The notes under the pieces: model-generated | What the model was told of the DNA's origin: nothing | The model's database searches: none | The model's input: the letters and a program-made list of their open reading frames with translations, nothing else | Assembly: GCF_027887165.1 (NCBI RefSeq) | Contig: NC_077231.1 | Coordinates: forward strand, 191,098,834 to 191,162,833 | Direction: 5' to 3' | DNA length: 64,000 nucleotides | DNA from: Monodelphis domestica | Lineage: Eukaryota > Chordata > Mammalia > Didelphimorphia > Didelphidae | Shown: positions 31,858 through 43,499 of the stretch, one piece after another | How positions within the stretch are numbered: position 1 is the first letter of the stretch | How the letters are laid out: each line of letters starts with the position of its first letter | Position numbers and translations under genes: made by a program

Positions 31858-32118
31858 CTGTTGTTGTTGTTCAATTATTTCAGTTTTATCCAACTCTTTG
31901 TGGCCCCATATGGGGTATTCCTGGCAAAGATACTGAAATGATTTGCCATTTCCTTCTCCAACTCATTTTACAAATAAGGAAACTGAATCAAAGAGAATTA
32001 AATAACTTGCCAAGGATTACACAGCTAACAAGTGTCTAAGGTCAGATTCGAACTCAGAAAGATGAATCTTTCTGACTAGCCCCTGCTCTTTATCCAATAT
32101 GCCACCTAACTGTCTAGG
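31858..32118 (-). mobile_element. CORE-SINE (MAR1-like), full length
   Basis: GTTGTTGTTGTTCAATTATT, GTGGCCCCATATGGGGTATT, GATTTGCCATTTCCTTCTCC and ACACAGCTAACAAGTGTCTA are all present, ending at ATGCCACCTAACTGTCTA. Confidence 0.87.
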
Positions 32119-32119
32119 A

Positions 32120-33040
32120 CGGTAATAGAGCATGCAGTCACTCAATTGGCCCTGCTTTTTTTTTCCCAACACATTATAAGAACTTCTTGGTTTCCTAAAA
32201 AATGCCTCCCTTGTCCTTCAAGACACTTCTACTTGATTATTTTTTGATAATCTGTAGCAGTTTATTCATGGCAATCATGAACCTATCCAATACCCTTTGG
32301 ATAGTCCAAAATTTGAATACAATTTTAATTTTCTTATCTATAGCATTCTATGATTCACCCTCATTAGAGAAAAGTTGGCCTTTGTTTCAAGAAAGAAATT
32401 TGGTGTTATTAAAAGCACTGTGCATTTTCCCAATGATAATCTAGCGCCTTTCCTTCTTTTATTCAAATCAGGACCATAATACTTTTCATCTGTGTTGTCC
32501 AAGATAAACCAGCTCCATGAGCTTTCTAGACAACTACACATCATGGAATGAATAATAGCTCTTTTTATCCACTTGGTTTTTTTTTTTTTAAGAGTTAGGC
32601 CAAAGTTTTTTGAGTAATGATCAATCTCACACAAGAAGCTTTGCAATAATTAATCTATAAACAAAAACATCTGGTAGCCCTCACTGTCTATAAGAAATTC
32701 CTCTTGAATTTGGACTCTGCTGAGCATTCTCTATAAGGAGCTTCAGTTTTTAGAAGTCTGAGCTCTAAAAAAATAAGAGAATTCTATATTATGTCATTTC
32801 CATTATTAATGCTAATTTTATTTTCACCTTATAATTTTCATGCCTAAAAAGGAGTTCACTAAACTCACATGACATAAATTAATTAGTGACTCTATACAAA
32901 ATAGTTTTACTTTTTAGATGGTATCTGGAGGCAATAAGGTTTTTCTGAGGCTAATCCTGCACATAACTATATCGAAGTCATTTTCTAAATGTCAATTTTC
33001 TCTTATAATGTGATTTGAGGAGTTATTTTATCCTATTATT
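32120..33040. other. Unassigned AT-rich sequence
   Basis: The overlapping short frames on both strands (32202-32444, 32338-32646) are not recognised. No repeat identified. Confidence 0.3.
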
Positions 33041-33044
33041 TTTT

Positions 33045-33480
33045 AAATTAAAATGATTTAAAAAATTTTAATAACACATTTCCACATACATTTTCTGAAG
33101 TTATATGAGCCATATTTTCTCCCTTCCTTTGTCTCTCCCCTCTTCCAGAGCTGACAAGCAATTCAATCTGGGTTAAATATGTATTGTCATGTAAAACATC
33201 TTTCCACATTATTCATTTTTCTAAGTGAATAATCTTTTAAAATCAAAGCCCTAAAATATATACCCAAATAAACATTGTAATGTTCTCCTGGTTCTGCTCC
33301 TTTCACTCTGTATCAATTCCTGGAGATCATTCCAGTTTACATGGAATTTCTCCAGTTCATTATTCCTTTCAGTTCAATAGTATTCCATCACCAACAGATA
33401 CTTTTGTCAGCCATTCTCCAGTTGATGGACATCCACTCATTTTATTTTTTTCATTTGTTTTGGTGCCTTTTATCTTTAAA
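33045..33480 (-). mobile_element. L1 3' end fragment, about 0.43 kb
   Basis: CAGAGCTGACAAGCAATTCA, CCACATTATTCATTTTTCTA, TTCTCCTGGTTCTGCTCC and CAATAGTATTCCATCACCAA align with the 3' end of the full-length L1 (for example the GTTCTGCTCC and AGTATTCCATCACCAAC text near 55270-55375). Confidence 0.8.
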
Positions 33481-35180
33481 TAAGTCATACTTGGGTGAGT
33501 AAAATTATCTTAGAAACAGTAGCCCAATTGACAGACTAGCCCAAAACAATCATAATAGTTCTTATCATGAAATCACCTGGGTATCCTTGGGCAAAATCAC
33601 TTTTGTGTAGTGAAACAGGATATGTTGGATTTCAAATGAGAGGTTTGAATTTCCATCCTGTCTATTGCTACTTGTGAGAACTTGAACCTCTGAGCCCTTT
33701 ATCACTCTCAATGTATGACTCCATCATGTTATTCTATAACGTTCAGATAAAATAAATATCGTCAAATTTTCAAAGGGCTCCAAATGTAAAACAATTTTCT
33801 CTTCTTTCTTTTAAATTGTACTTTCCCAAATGACTTTTAAAAATTCACAGTTTTATAAACAAGCAAAATAATTCATTATTTTATATTGATAAATGACAAC
33901 TATTTTTAAAAGCCCAACTATCCTAAATTTGTTCTACATTTGTATTTGAAATAGTAATAGGACAATGATAATGTTTCAGAAAATATAAGTTATCACCTAT
34001 AATGGACAAGTTTCAAGAGTTGTGGAAACAATCACCTGAAAATCTCGTAAAAAACCATATTTTATCTAAGTGGAGAGGAGACAGAATCTGAGAATCTAGG
34101 GATCCAGGAGTTCAAATATCTTATCTGATGACACAGACAGAAGGGTGCTCAAGACAATGTTTATTTCCTCTTCAGCTCCGTTGCTAGGGATCTCTAATAC
34201 CCTCTCTCATGAGAATACGGAGAAACATTATGCTGTTTAGGGAATCTAGCCGTTTGCCTCAAAGCTACTCCCCAAGGTTCTTGATAGACATGACTCAGGT
34301 TCCAAAGATCAGACTTGCTAGAATGGAGCATTTGCATGTTTAGTTATTGCTGGAGTTATAGACCCCATGGAAGATTCCATTTTTCACCAATGACAAGGAT
34401 TATTTGAAACTGCCCTTACTGACAACTTCCCATAATCATTTTCCCTCCGTGATTCAGAGCCCACACAAAGAAAGGAGTAAGAATCCAGAGAGTTGAGATG
34501 GTCTTTTATTTCTCTTTAATTGAAGAGAGGCATGAGTGAGAGTGGGAAGCTCTTCATTTCCTGCTGATATCTAGCTGAGGGAGCAGAGTGCAGTCTTTCT
34601 CATTCAGTGCACAGTGTGACTTTTTCTTTATCTGCTATATTGTGCTGTGTTTTTTTTCAATGGTGGGACAAGCTCAGTGGATACTTCTGCCATATAAGAA
34701 TGAACCACTTAGATCAGACAACGCATAGGAAACATTTTTGCTTACTAAAAAAATCATTTAAATCAGACAAGATAGTTCAAATAATAATTACATCACATGA
34801 TTGTGTCTCAGAGGTCTGAGTTTCCTAGGCATTTTGTACAGAGGAGAGACAGGGAAATCAATAGGGAATTTCAAGACCTCTGGGAAGAAATGGACTTTCA
34901 AAAGGGGTTAGAAAGTAAAAAATAAAGTTGTTTTTTTTTCTATTTCTCAACCTGTACATTATATTACTTAATTTATCTAGTTCTTTATACTAAAACCTTG
35001 GGATGAGATGACATTATTAATAATATTTACATATATAAGCATATATGCTACCTTATTTGACATATGAGAAGGAATATTAGAGAATTAAGTTCTTTATCTC
35101 TAAGTGATTTTTAACTTTTCTAGAAGCTTTGTAGAAACGGGTAGTTCCAAGTATCTTTTTTTGTTTAATTCTGAACTTAA
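33481..35180. other. Repeat-poor stretch, no gene seen
   Basis: No interspersed repeat or splice-bounded coding exon is evident. An octamer-like ATTTGCAT motif is at about 34329. The plus-strand frame at 34607-34819 is not recognised. Confidence 0.3.
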
Positions 35181-35201
35181 ACACCAAAAAAGGAGCATTT
35201 T

Positions 35202-35420
35202 CTTTCTTTCCTTTTTAAAAACCCTTAACTTCCATCTTGGAATCAATACTAGGTATTGGTTCTAAGGCAGAAGAGTGGTGAGATCTAGGTAATGGGGGTT
35301 AAGTGACTTGCCCAGGGTCTCACAGCTAGGAAATGTCCGAGGTCACATTTGAACCCAGGACTTCCTGTCTCTAGGCCTCCTGTCTCTGGTTCTCAATATA
35401 CTAAGTCACCCAGCTGCCCC
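35202..35420 (-). mobile_element. tRNA-derived SINE, full length, with TSD
   Basis: TTAAAAACCCTTAACTTCCA, GGGTTAAGTGACTTGCCCAG, CACATTTGAACCCAGGACTT and TAAGTCACCCAGCTGCCCC form the reverse complement of the family. The flanks AAAAGGAGCATTTTC (ending 35201) and AAAAGGTGCATTTTC (from 35422) form a target duplication with one mismatch. A short duplication (CTGTCTCTAGGCCTC / CTGTCTCTGG) lies in the head. Confidence 0.88.
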
Positions 35421-35429
35421 CAAAAGGTG

Positions 35430-36220
35430 CATTTTCATACACACAGTAAATCCCAAAGTGTATTACCTATGAAACTAAGAATTTCTTTTTCAACACACTT
35501 ACCTTAAAATGTGTATGTGTGTGGATATATATGATAGCAAATTCTGTAAATTTCCAAACTTTCTTCTGTTTCCTTTTTTGCATATCAAAAATGTTTTCAT
35601 GGTCCTCTCTCTCTCTCTTTTTTTTTTTTTGTGCAGTAAAATTGCTACCCCCATTTCTTCTCCTGACCTCTAATTAACCAAGAGAATTATACCAAATAGG
35701 CATAGTAAAGCAGAATGGATCCACAGTGACCATTTTCAAAAATATATGGCTTTACAACAATAAAGTATGATGGCCTATTGTGAATGACTTCATTATTATC
35801 AACAAAGCAAGGATCCAGGACAACTTGAAGGGACCCATAATGAAAAAGGATATCCAGTGCCATAGAAGGACCAAAGAAGGAACAAACAGTCTGAATGCAA
35901 ATTGAAACATACTATCCTTTATTTCATCCATAATTTTTTTCTGTAGTATAAACAGTAGATGTCTTGTTTTACAACATGACAAACAGATAAATATGTATTA
36001 TATGATAACATAATCTATATAATATTATCTACACCCTTGGGCAGGGGAAATGGGTGAGGAGGAATAAAAAAGAATAAGACAGATTTATGGACATAACTAA
36101 CGTGAGAATTTAAGTTTAATACACACTTTTATTATAATTTACTACATAATGCATTACATTATTATTGTTATATTATATAAATATAAAATAAAAATAAATG
36201 GTAGCTCAAAATACTTATAT
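35430..36220. other. Unassigned AT-rich sequence
   Basis: No recognised feature apart from T-rich runs near 35615. Confidence 0.3.
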
Positions 36221-36224
36221 TTTT

Positions 36225-36510
36225 ATCTTTACATTTTGTGTCCATCACTCCTCTGTTAGGAGGAGGTTAATCCTCATAGGTTCTCCTTAGACATGATTAA
36301 TCTTTGCTTTGATCAGAGTTGTCTTTCAAAGTTTAACACATTTTTGACTTTGCATAAATTGTAGCTCAGGTTCTGCTCCTTTTATTTTATGCCAGTGCAT
36401 GCCACACAGGTTTCTCTGATTTTTCCTTTTTGACATTTTTTTGTGACACAACAATATCCATCGCATTTATGTACCACAAGTTGTTCAACTATTCCCAGTC
36501 ATCTAAGAGG
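36225..36510 (-). mobile_element. Old L1 3'UTR fragment
   Basis: GTCCATCACTCCTCTGTTAG, GGTTCTGCTCCTTTTATTTT and ACAACAATATCCATCGCATT follow the reversed L1 3' region with strong divergence. Confidence 0.5.
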
Positions 36511-37070
36511 CAATCAAAGACATCCTCTTAAATTTGAGATTCTTTCTCCCTTTCCTGTCCCCCAATTTTAATGTTCCTTTTAGGATAAAGAAGTTTGTTT
36601 TGCCTGTGACTATTTCCTCCCTGATATTGTTCTTCCTCTTAATATATCCCCACCCATTTTTTACTGGTTTATTTTTATTTATTTCTATGCTAAACTCTTT
36701 GTGTGTTCAATGTTTCTTTATCTGCTTCAGATAATAGGGAGATTTATGTGAAGACTACTTCTCCAGCTCATTTTTCAATGTATATATGCTTTTCTCACAT
36801 ATATCACTTATGAGAAATTACAAGTTTTATCTCCTTACTCTTCCTTTCAACACTAATGTATTCCTCTCTTACACGCCCTTCTCATTCCCCTCTTGAAAAT
36901 CTATGAACAGAACCTATCCATTCTCAAGATTTCTGTTTTTCCAATTTATATCCCTCAATAACCTTAAAGACATTAACATTCTAAAGGTATGCTTTTTTAA
37001 GACCTCCTATTAGAATGTTAGTACTACATTGTTCTACAACTCTTCCCAATTACTCAAATAAATTTACTTT
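36511..37070. other. Unassigned sequence, possibly older L1
   Basis: Lies between L1-like pieces of the same orientation and may be decayed L1. The text is too diverged for a firm call. Confidence 0.25.
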
Positions 37071-37079
37071 TCTAGGTTA

Positions 37080-37330
37080 CTTTGAACCCTTGTTTTTATA
37101 TGTCAAAATGGTTACTTGGCACTGGAATTTTCATCTTACTTTTCATACTTGAAAAATCTTTATTACATTAAAAATCCTTTTACCCTGAAGAATTATATTC
37201 AGCTTTTCAGGACAAATTATTCTTGATTGTAAGCCTATATATAATTTGCATTTTGGAATATTCCAATGTATTCCAAGATCTCCTCTGGTTTTTAGTAGAA
37301 GCTGTGAGGTCTTGTGCCATCCTTACTATA
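37080..37330 (-). mobile_element. Old L1 ORF1-like fragment
   Basis: GACAAATTATTCTTGATTGT, then TTTGGAATATTCCAATGTAT, and GAAGCTGTGAGGTCTTGTGC match the ORF1 C-terminal region in reverse, comparable with 59850-59960 in the full-length L1. Confidence 0.5.
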
Positions 37331-37374
37331 GTTCTTTAGTTAAAAAAAAACAACAATTACACCAAACAGCAAAA

Positions 37375-37600
37375 ATAGCTAGCATTGATATAGTACTTTA
37401 AGCTTTGTAGTGCATGTATCAAATTTCTCAATTTACCTTCACAACATTAGTGCCATCATCATCATCATTTTTCCCATTTTACAGATGAGGAAATTTAGAT
37501 AAACAGAGGTTGAATGATTTGCTCAGTGGCACACAGTAAGTAAATGTCTGTGGCAGGATTTAAAGCCAAATTTTCCTTTCTCCAGTTCCAACATTTTATT
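37375..37600 (-). mobile_element. MIR-like CORE-SINE, reverse
   Basis: ATAGTACTTTAAGCTTTGTA, TTTTACAGATGAGGAAATTT and GGCACACAGTAAGTAAATGT give a reverse MIR pattern within old L1 sequence. Confidence 0.7.
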
Positions 37601-37619
37601 TTATTTTTCTAAGATTTTA

Positions 37620-37960
37620 ATAATTTTTCTACCTAGCTGTACTTGAATTACTTCTTTCCAAATAATTACTACTTTTTTTTTTTTCCTGTCACTGGGGAGC
37701 TTTGGATTTTGACCATTATATTCTTTGGATCTTTTTTTTTTCCTTTAAGGAAGTAATGGCTTTACTGTGACCTCTGGTACTAAGAGATAGGTAGTTTTCA
37801 TTTATTATTTCTTGAAATATAGTATCCAGGTTTTTTCTTAATCATAGTTTGCAGGGAGTTCAGTGACTTTTAAATGATCTCTTCTTGATTTATTTATTGA
37901 TTAGTTGTTTTGGGTATCATATAGCTTATATTTTCTTTTATTTCTTTTTGTTTTATGTAT
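37620..37960 (-). mobile_element. Old L1 ORF1 coiled-coil-like fragment
   Basis: AATATAGTATCCAGGTTTTT and GATCTCTTCTTGATTTATTT resemble the ORF1 N-terminal coding strand in reverse. Weak match. Confidence 0.35.
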
Positions 37961-38357
37961 ATATTATAGTGATTAAATTAAGAATATAATGATAAGGTTT
38001 TGACAAGTTAAGGGATTTTGTAAAGTTGTCTCAGAGGCTAAAGAGTGCCTGAGGCAATAAGAATTATGGACATGGTTTGGAACTGAAAGGGAGAAGGGCA
38101 GGAAGAGTTTTGAGGAATTTAGTCCCTGACTTCTGTGGGGACTAGTCAGCTCTGCTCTCTTTCTGACCATAGACCTGCTTATGTATTTTGAGCCTTTGAA
38201 CATCATCCTCAAAAAAATCCCTTAGAATTTCCCCAAATTCCCTTTTCCTGAGTTCCTGCATTTTGCATGATTATATTTAAGTGGCTGTAACTCCTCCCTC
38301 TTCCTCTCTTGGACCTGTGACCAGGCTGAAGTCAGGCAGTTCTTTTGTTTTAGTTAT

Positions 38358-38750
38358 TGTTATGAGGGGTTCAGATGTGTACCCTTGGGGTTCAGGAAGG
38401 ATACCTTTTGCAAGAATGCAAGACTCCAAAACTTAGCTTAAAAACAAAAAGAGAAATTTATTAATTTAGAAAGTAATGTTGAGAATGGCCAGGAGGATAG
38501 CAAGGTATAACAGCAAGATGAGGAGCAGTTCCTTGGGAGGATAGCATGAATGGAAAGGCTGTTCCCCCTGAGGACAGCATGGATGGAAAGGCTGTCCCCC
38601 AGATGACATCAGTTCTGGGGATTTTATACTTTTTACAACAGTGTTAGTCACCCAGGAATTTGGTGAGGTGTGGTGATCATCTGCCTGGTGTGACAAGGAA
38701 ATCACTTTAAAAGACTGATATATATTAATTTAAGGTCGCCAAGGAATTCA
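38358..38750 (-). mobile_element. ERV LTR, minus orientation
   Basis: On the minus strand it has a TATA box GTATAAAATCC (plus-strand TTTTATA near 38620) and a polyA signal AATAAA (plus TTTATT at 38458-38463). Its CA end at 38358 (plus TGTTATGAGG) and the other end at 38750 are flanked by GTTAT and GCTAT, a plausible 5-bp duplication with one mismatch. A directly repeated block (GGATAGCATGAATGGAAAGG / GGACAGCATGGATGGAAAGG) lies between TATA and polyA. Confidence 0.6.
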
Positions 38751-38754
38751 GCTA

Positions 38755-39636
38755 TGTAATTCCTAAATGAAAACTTAAGTCAGCAGTCAATCTTTTATGG
38801 AGTTTAATTACAATAGGAGGAAGTAATTAGAGATAGAGAGAGAGAAAAAAGGGAGAGAAGGGAATAGGGCTTAAATACCCCTTCTGTTTAGGCTGGGCCA
38901 AAAGGCCCAAGCCCTTAGATAGCTGGGGCAAAGAAAAGAGATCAGTCCCTATTACTCACGTGACCAAAATGGAGAAACAGTCTCAGAGGCCCCCACTTTC
39001 AGCTTCCTTCAGAGCAAGCTTCTCAGAGCACACACCAACCACACCGACCAACTTCTAAAAAACACCACCAACCAACTGAGTCTTCAGACCCCCCTCTCTT
39101 TAAGGAAACCATCCAAGTTGCCTCCCCTCAGTTCTCCCATCTACCAATCACTGTCCATCAATTTCCCTGTGCCAATGGAGGCTCTAGCTTAACCCAGGAC
39201 CGCCCAGAGGTCTCTGGCTTTGCCCATGTCTGTTGAAGGTCATATTTTCAAATAATTAAATCTTTGATCCTTTGCTACAGCCCTTTCTAAATCCTGTTAA
39301 CCTGAGTAGGGTAGAGATTGGAATAATTAAATTTTGATCTAGGCTGCAGCCCTTACTCAATCCTGTTAGGACTGAGTAGGGTGGAGATTGATTCCAAGTA
39401 TCTCCATTGTATCAATTCCAAAATCAATCATGACTCAAAGAAATTCCTGTTCTATGCTTAAGCATAGGTCAAAGTCCTTTCCATTGTTCAGCAAAAGGTT
39501 TCTGTCCTAAAGTAATCTTAAGAAGGGAAGAGGAGGAAACTCTCATGCCAATGGGATTCACATTCCAATAGCCAAGACCCACTATCAATAGGGAATTTTT
39601 CAAGTATGAAATTTCCCAATGGTGAAATTTCCAACA
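38755..39636 (-). mobile_element. Second ERV LTR-like segment, minus orientation
   Basis: Minus-strand TATTTAAG (plus CTTAAATA near 38870) and ATTAAA/ATAAAA motifs near 38790-38810 suggest promoter and polyA signals. A TGTTGGAAATTTC start at 39636 would complete the LTR. Its probable U3 carries two tandem copies of about 70 bp at 39251-39321 and 39322-39391. It differs in sequence from the neighbouring LTR. Boundaries are not proven. Confidence 0.45.
39251..39391 (+). repeat. Tandem duplication of about 70 bp
   Basis: Both units contain AATAATTAAAT, then TTTGATC, a CAGCCCTT block, AATCCTGTTA and GAGTAGGGTGGAGATTG or close variants. This is typical of a duplicated LTR enhancer. Confidence 0.8.
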
Positions 39637-40500
39637 TTTATAAGTCTAAGAAATTTTAGGGTTTATACTGGGGACATAAAGATTCCTTACTTTTAGGGAA
39701 CAAACAGATGTCTGATAGGATCTAGTTGTAGCTTAGAGGTGCATCTTTCTGTCCATCTTAAATCTAGAGGATGATCAAAGGAAGATAGTCATTTCAGGAC
39801 CTTCGGGGGGTCATTGGGTATTTTTAGGCTCAGAGTCACAAGGATGTAAGGGAGCAAGGGAGTTTCCCTGATAATAGTTCATCCTGGGTTTCTGGGGAGT
39901 ATAATGCCCATAATAACCCCTCCTCTCCTAATATGTAAGTGAAAAGGGGCGATGGTTTCAGTATTCTGTAACTTCTTAAGAGCTGAGAATGGGTGTAGAG
40001 TTGTCCCTTCCTAACTTTAGGAGAGAGAGGTATTGACTATAGGCCATGTCTAGGGCTTCAGGCTGGAATGCATGATTTAAAACATAGAAGACCCAAAATT
40101 TATGGAAAGAAATAGTTATGGTTAGGTAGTTAAAAGCTAAAGTAAAAGCAGTTAAGATAACAGGGAGGGAAAGGCTGTGGGCACAGGGTCTTAGGGACAT
40201 GTCCTCAGTTAATGCCTGGGTCCTAGGTAGCTGGGAACCTGCTTGGAGATGTGAAGGATGTCCAGTGACTGCTTCCCCTGATTGGCAGACAGGTCACAAG
40301 GGGGAGAGTCAGGAATGCTTTTGTTTTGAATGTACACTTTTATGCCAAAGGGGACTTCCCCCTAATTGGCTTTTTGTCAATGTACCTATTATTGGTTTTG
40401 CTCCTTTTCCATTTTATTTTCCTCTTATCCCCAAATTATTGTAATTTCCCTTTAAAAACTGTAATATTTATATATACTTCTAGTTCAAGTTATGTTAGTT
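39637..40500. other. Unassigned, possibly ERV-derived
   Basis: Between two LTR-like regions. The 74-codon minus-strand frame at 39976-40200 has no recognisable retroviral domain. No PBS, protease, RT or envelope motif is seen. Confidence 0.25.
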
Positions 40501-40507
40501 ATGTTTT

Positions 40508-40546
40508 CATGATCCATTGGGGAGACTGGTCTCCCAAAGGATCATG
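40508..40546. repeat. Perfect-loop hairpin at LTR edge
   Basis: CATGATCCATTGGGGAGAC, a two-base TG centre, then GTCTCCCAAAGGATCATG. The arms are inverted copies apart from small differences near the middle. Confidence 0.8.
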
Positions 40547-40925
40547 GGGCGGATTGTATTGATTTAGAATCTTGAACCCTAGAAACTACATTTCTCATAA
40601 GTCCCTTTTCCTTTTCCTGTTTGTGTGTTTCCTTACATGGATGGGATTTTGAGTTTCTGGTTCCATTGACACACACTCTCTGGCTCAGACTAGTGGGGAA
40701 GGAGGGAGCATTTTGGATGCTTGCTGGAGTTTTTTTAATTCCTCTTTGCTCTAAGTCAATTTTAATAAATAATATTAAAATAATAGTTGGAGTATTGAAT
40801 GTTAATTTTAATCTCTACAAAGTAAAGAGAGTAGCTTGGGTGAATTCCCAAGACCAAGAAGAAATTCACCCAGAGATAAAAGGGAAGTGGATGGAGAATT
40901 TATTCCCCTTAGAGTTAAGGCATCC
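40547..40925 (+). mobile_element. ERV LTR-like segment, plus orientation
   Basis: ACTACATTTCTCATAAGTCC followed by a promoter-like region and AATAAA at 40764-40769 is a layout common in marsupial ERV LTRs. A 13-bp inverted repeat (GGGTGAATTCCCA / GAAATTCACCC) lies downstream of the polyA site. Ends are not defined. Confidence 0.45.
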
Positions 40926-40931
40926 TTAATA

Positions 40932-40962
<31 letters not shown>

Positions 40963-41014
40963 ATTAATCCTTATATCTTACATATAATACAAATAAATAG
41001 ATTATATATATATG

Positions 41015-41050
<36 letters not shown>
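40926..41050 (+). repeat. (TA)n-rich microsatellites
   Basis: Two TA runs near 40934-40962 and 41010-41047 with AT-only flanks. Confidence 0.9.
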
Positions 41051-41055
<5 letters not shown>

Positions 41056-41059
41056 TTTC

Positions 41060-41785
41060 TAAGCAGTTTGTACACTGAGTTCAGTGAAGGAAAAGTTCAC
41101 TCTTGGGTGTTCCTTCAAGGAGGAGAGCTGAAATACTTTGTAAATATCTAACGAAGTATACACAGTAGTATCCTCCTTATTAACACTTTTATTATTATCA
41201 TTATTATTACATTATGTATGTAAATATAATATGTAGTATCGGTGTTATTGAGTTAGATTTATAATAATTTTTTTATTCTGGTTGCTATTTTCTAATGACT
41301 TACTTATTTCTCTAGCTTAAGTTGCTGAACTGGAGCTTCATGCCTGTCTTGGACTCTCTTCCACTGTACCTATGAATAAGGTGTTTGACTACCCTGGGTC
41401 ACCCAAGTTCTTGTATAGACCCCCGTTTACTAGAGTTAGACTACTTTAAAGCTTAATGTGCTTGTTCTTCATGGTCCTCCCAAGTGTCTGACAATAGAGG
41501 GAGAGGGACTTCAGAGCCCCAGGGCCTGGCTATTTATAACTGAATGCTATGACACCGTATTGATTGACAGTTTTAGTTATGACCCTGGTTGTTCTGTCTT
41601 GCAATAACCTGGGGCTTTCAAGTTCCCCAACCTGAGACTTTCTGACTCTCCTGGGTCTTTATCAGGGGGTCTTTTGCTGTTGCCTCTAGAAATTGCCTTG
41701 TGTCAACATGATTCTATAGGAAATGTAGATTGCTTGGCTAATTATTCCTTTTTATATTTTTCTTAACCAAATTATAAGTAAAATC
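41060..41785. other. Unassigned sequence
   Basis: A TATTTATA box-like motif occurs near 41530 in a GC-richer context, so part of this may be LTR-derived. No gene is supported. Confidence 0.25.
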
Positions 41786-41789
41786 TTAT

Positions 41790-41910
41790 TGTAAGATGAT
41801 CCATTAGATCAGGGACTGTATTTAATCTACACTTTGTAGCTTCTTTAAAGCATAATAAAGTGCATTCCACAGAGCAAGTACTTAATAGATATATGTTGAA
41901 CAAATTAATG
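41790..41910 (+). mobile_element. L2 3' end
   Basis: AGATCAGGGACTGTATTTAA, ATAAAGTGCATTCCACAGAG and GTACTTAATAGATATATGTT follow the L2 terminus. Confidence 0.65.
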
Positions 41911-42049
41911 ACAATTAAAGTTGTGGTAGAACATGAAGGTTTCCAAGCACCAGTAAAGGGATACCTTTTATAAGTAATATAGAAGTAGGACATCTCCAAC
42001 TCTGGGTGGGTTATTATTGGCAATCTGCATATAATCAAGACAGCAATAA

Positions 42050-42895
42050 GGTGTGTAATGGGAAAAGAACAGAGATAGGGTAAGATTTAAGGGAAGTTGA
42101 AGGCTATCTTTAAGGCACAGGCTAGGAACTTAAGGGAAAGGATTTGAGCAGGCAGAAGGCAGAGGAGGAACAGTTTGTAAGTGACAACTGCTAGAGTGAG
42201 TGACTTCCTGTAGGAGAGGAGGCTCTTCCTGTCCAGAAAGGAGGAGGAAAGGCTGGTTTGTGGGACAGGAAGAGCTACCTCAACCTGACTGTGGAGGAGG
42301 AGAAATCCCTAATCCATCTTTGGAGGTTCTCTGTTTGACTGGGGAACATCTAGAAAAGGATCTGACCACACCTGCTGTGCTTTCCAGAAGGTTTTTATCT
42401 AAAAATCCTGTCAGATTGGCTTTGAGGTTTGGCCTCTGGGGTGGACTTAGCCATTTGAGAGCCATCATAATGGGTTTTGGAGACAGCTTTTGACCTTAAT
42501 CTAACCAACTACTGAGGGTCATAAATAGGTAGCTTAGTCAGCTTTTGGGGAACACCTATATATAGAAATAGGGAGCTGGTAAGTTAGCTTGAACACCGGA
42601 AGGCTCCCTCTTGTGAGGGACATAGGGGGTTGTGGGGTGAATAACTAGATCCCTTAGAGTTGGGGACCCCTTGTTCTGATCCTCAGTTTGTATCCCCTCT
42701 TATAATAAAAGTGATTGGTTTTATAAATCAATTGTCTCTAAGGCTTTTGCGTAACTGGCCCAGTGAGAGAAAGCGATTCTGCTTCACTCTCACTAACCGG
42801 AGGTTAGAATACCCAGAGATCACTGCTGGGTAATCAGGGAGATCTCTAAGTGGAAACTACTCTATTCCACTAAGTGGAATATACTCTATTCATGG
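42050..42895 (+). mobile_element. ERV LTR with TATA box and polyA signal
   Basis: CCTATATATAG at 42556-42565 is a strong TATA box and AATAAAAGTG at 42704 a polyA signal about 145 bp downstream, the usual U3-R spacing. U3 holds repeated CTTCCTGT/GGACAGGAAGAG-type purine blocks at 42200-42290. A T-rich/GT-rich region follows the polyA site. A C10 run lies just after the probable 3' end. No internal retroviral genes are seen, so a solo LTR is likely. The exact ends are uncertain. Confidence 0.65.
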
Positions 42896-43230
42896 GGTCT
42901 CTCCCCCCCCCCCATACTTTTTTTTTTAGGTGACAAGTGAATCCTTGTCTGGGATTTTGTATTTGTTTTGTTCTTTCCCCTTGCTGTTCATTTACATAGG
43001 AAATGAGAAAAATCTTGTTGGGATGACAAAAAGAGTGGGGAAGATTTAATACAACTATTGTGGGAATTCATATGAGAAGATTTTCCATCTTGTAAAAAAA
43101 AAAAAGGTAGTTGTTGATGGTGCAGGATGTTTATGAAGGATTAAGTAGGAGTTATAAGGAATTTCTAATTCTGAGTTAGTTATCTGGGATAATGACCAAA
43201 ACTTTAGCCCTGGACTTAGTGGGATCTAGG

Positions 43231-43495
43231 GCAGCTAGGTAGTACAGTGGATAGAGTTCTAGGCATGGAGTCAAGAAGACTCATCTTTCTGAGTTCAATT
43301 TTGACCTTAGATACTTACTAGCTGTATGACCCTAGACCAATCACTAAATCCTGTTTGCCTCAGTTTCCTGATCTGTAAAATAAGCTGGAGAAAGAATGGC
43401 AAACCACTCCAGGATCTTTGCAAGAAAATCCCAGAATGGGGTTACAAAGACACAGATAGAACTGAAACAACTAACTGAACATCAAAAACAGCAAT
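43231..43495 (+). mobile_element. CORE-SINE (MAR1-like), full length
   Basis: GGCAGCTAGGTAGTACAGTG head, GAGTCAAGAAGACTCATCTT, TTGCCTCAGTTTCCTGATCT, GCAAACCACTCCAGGATCTT and AACTAACTGAACATCAAAAA tail. Confidence 0.87.
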
Positions 43496-43499
43496 AATA

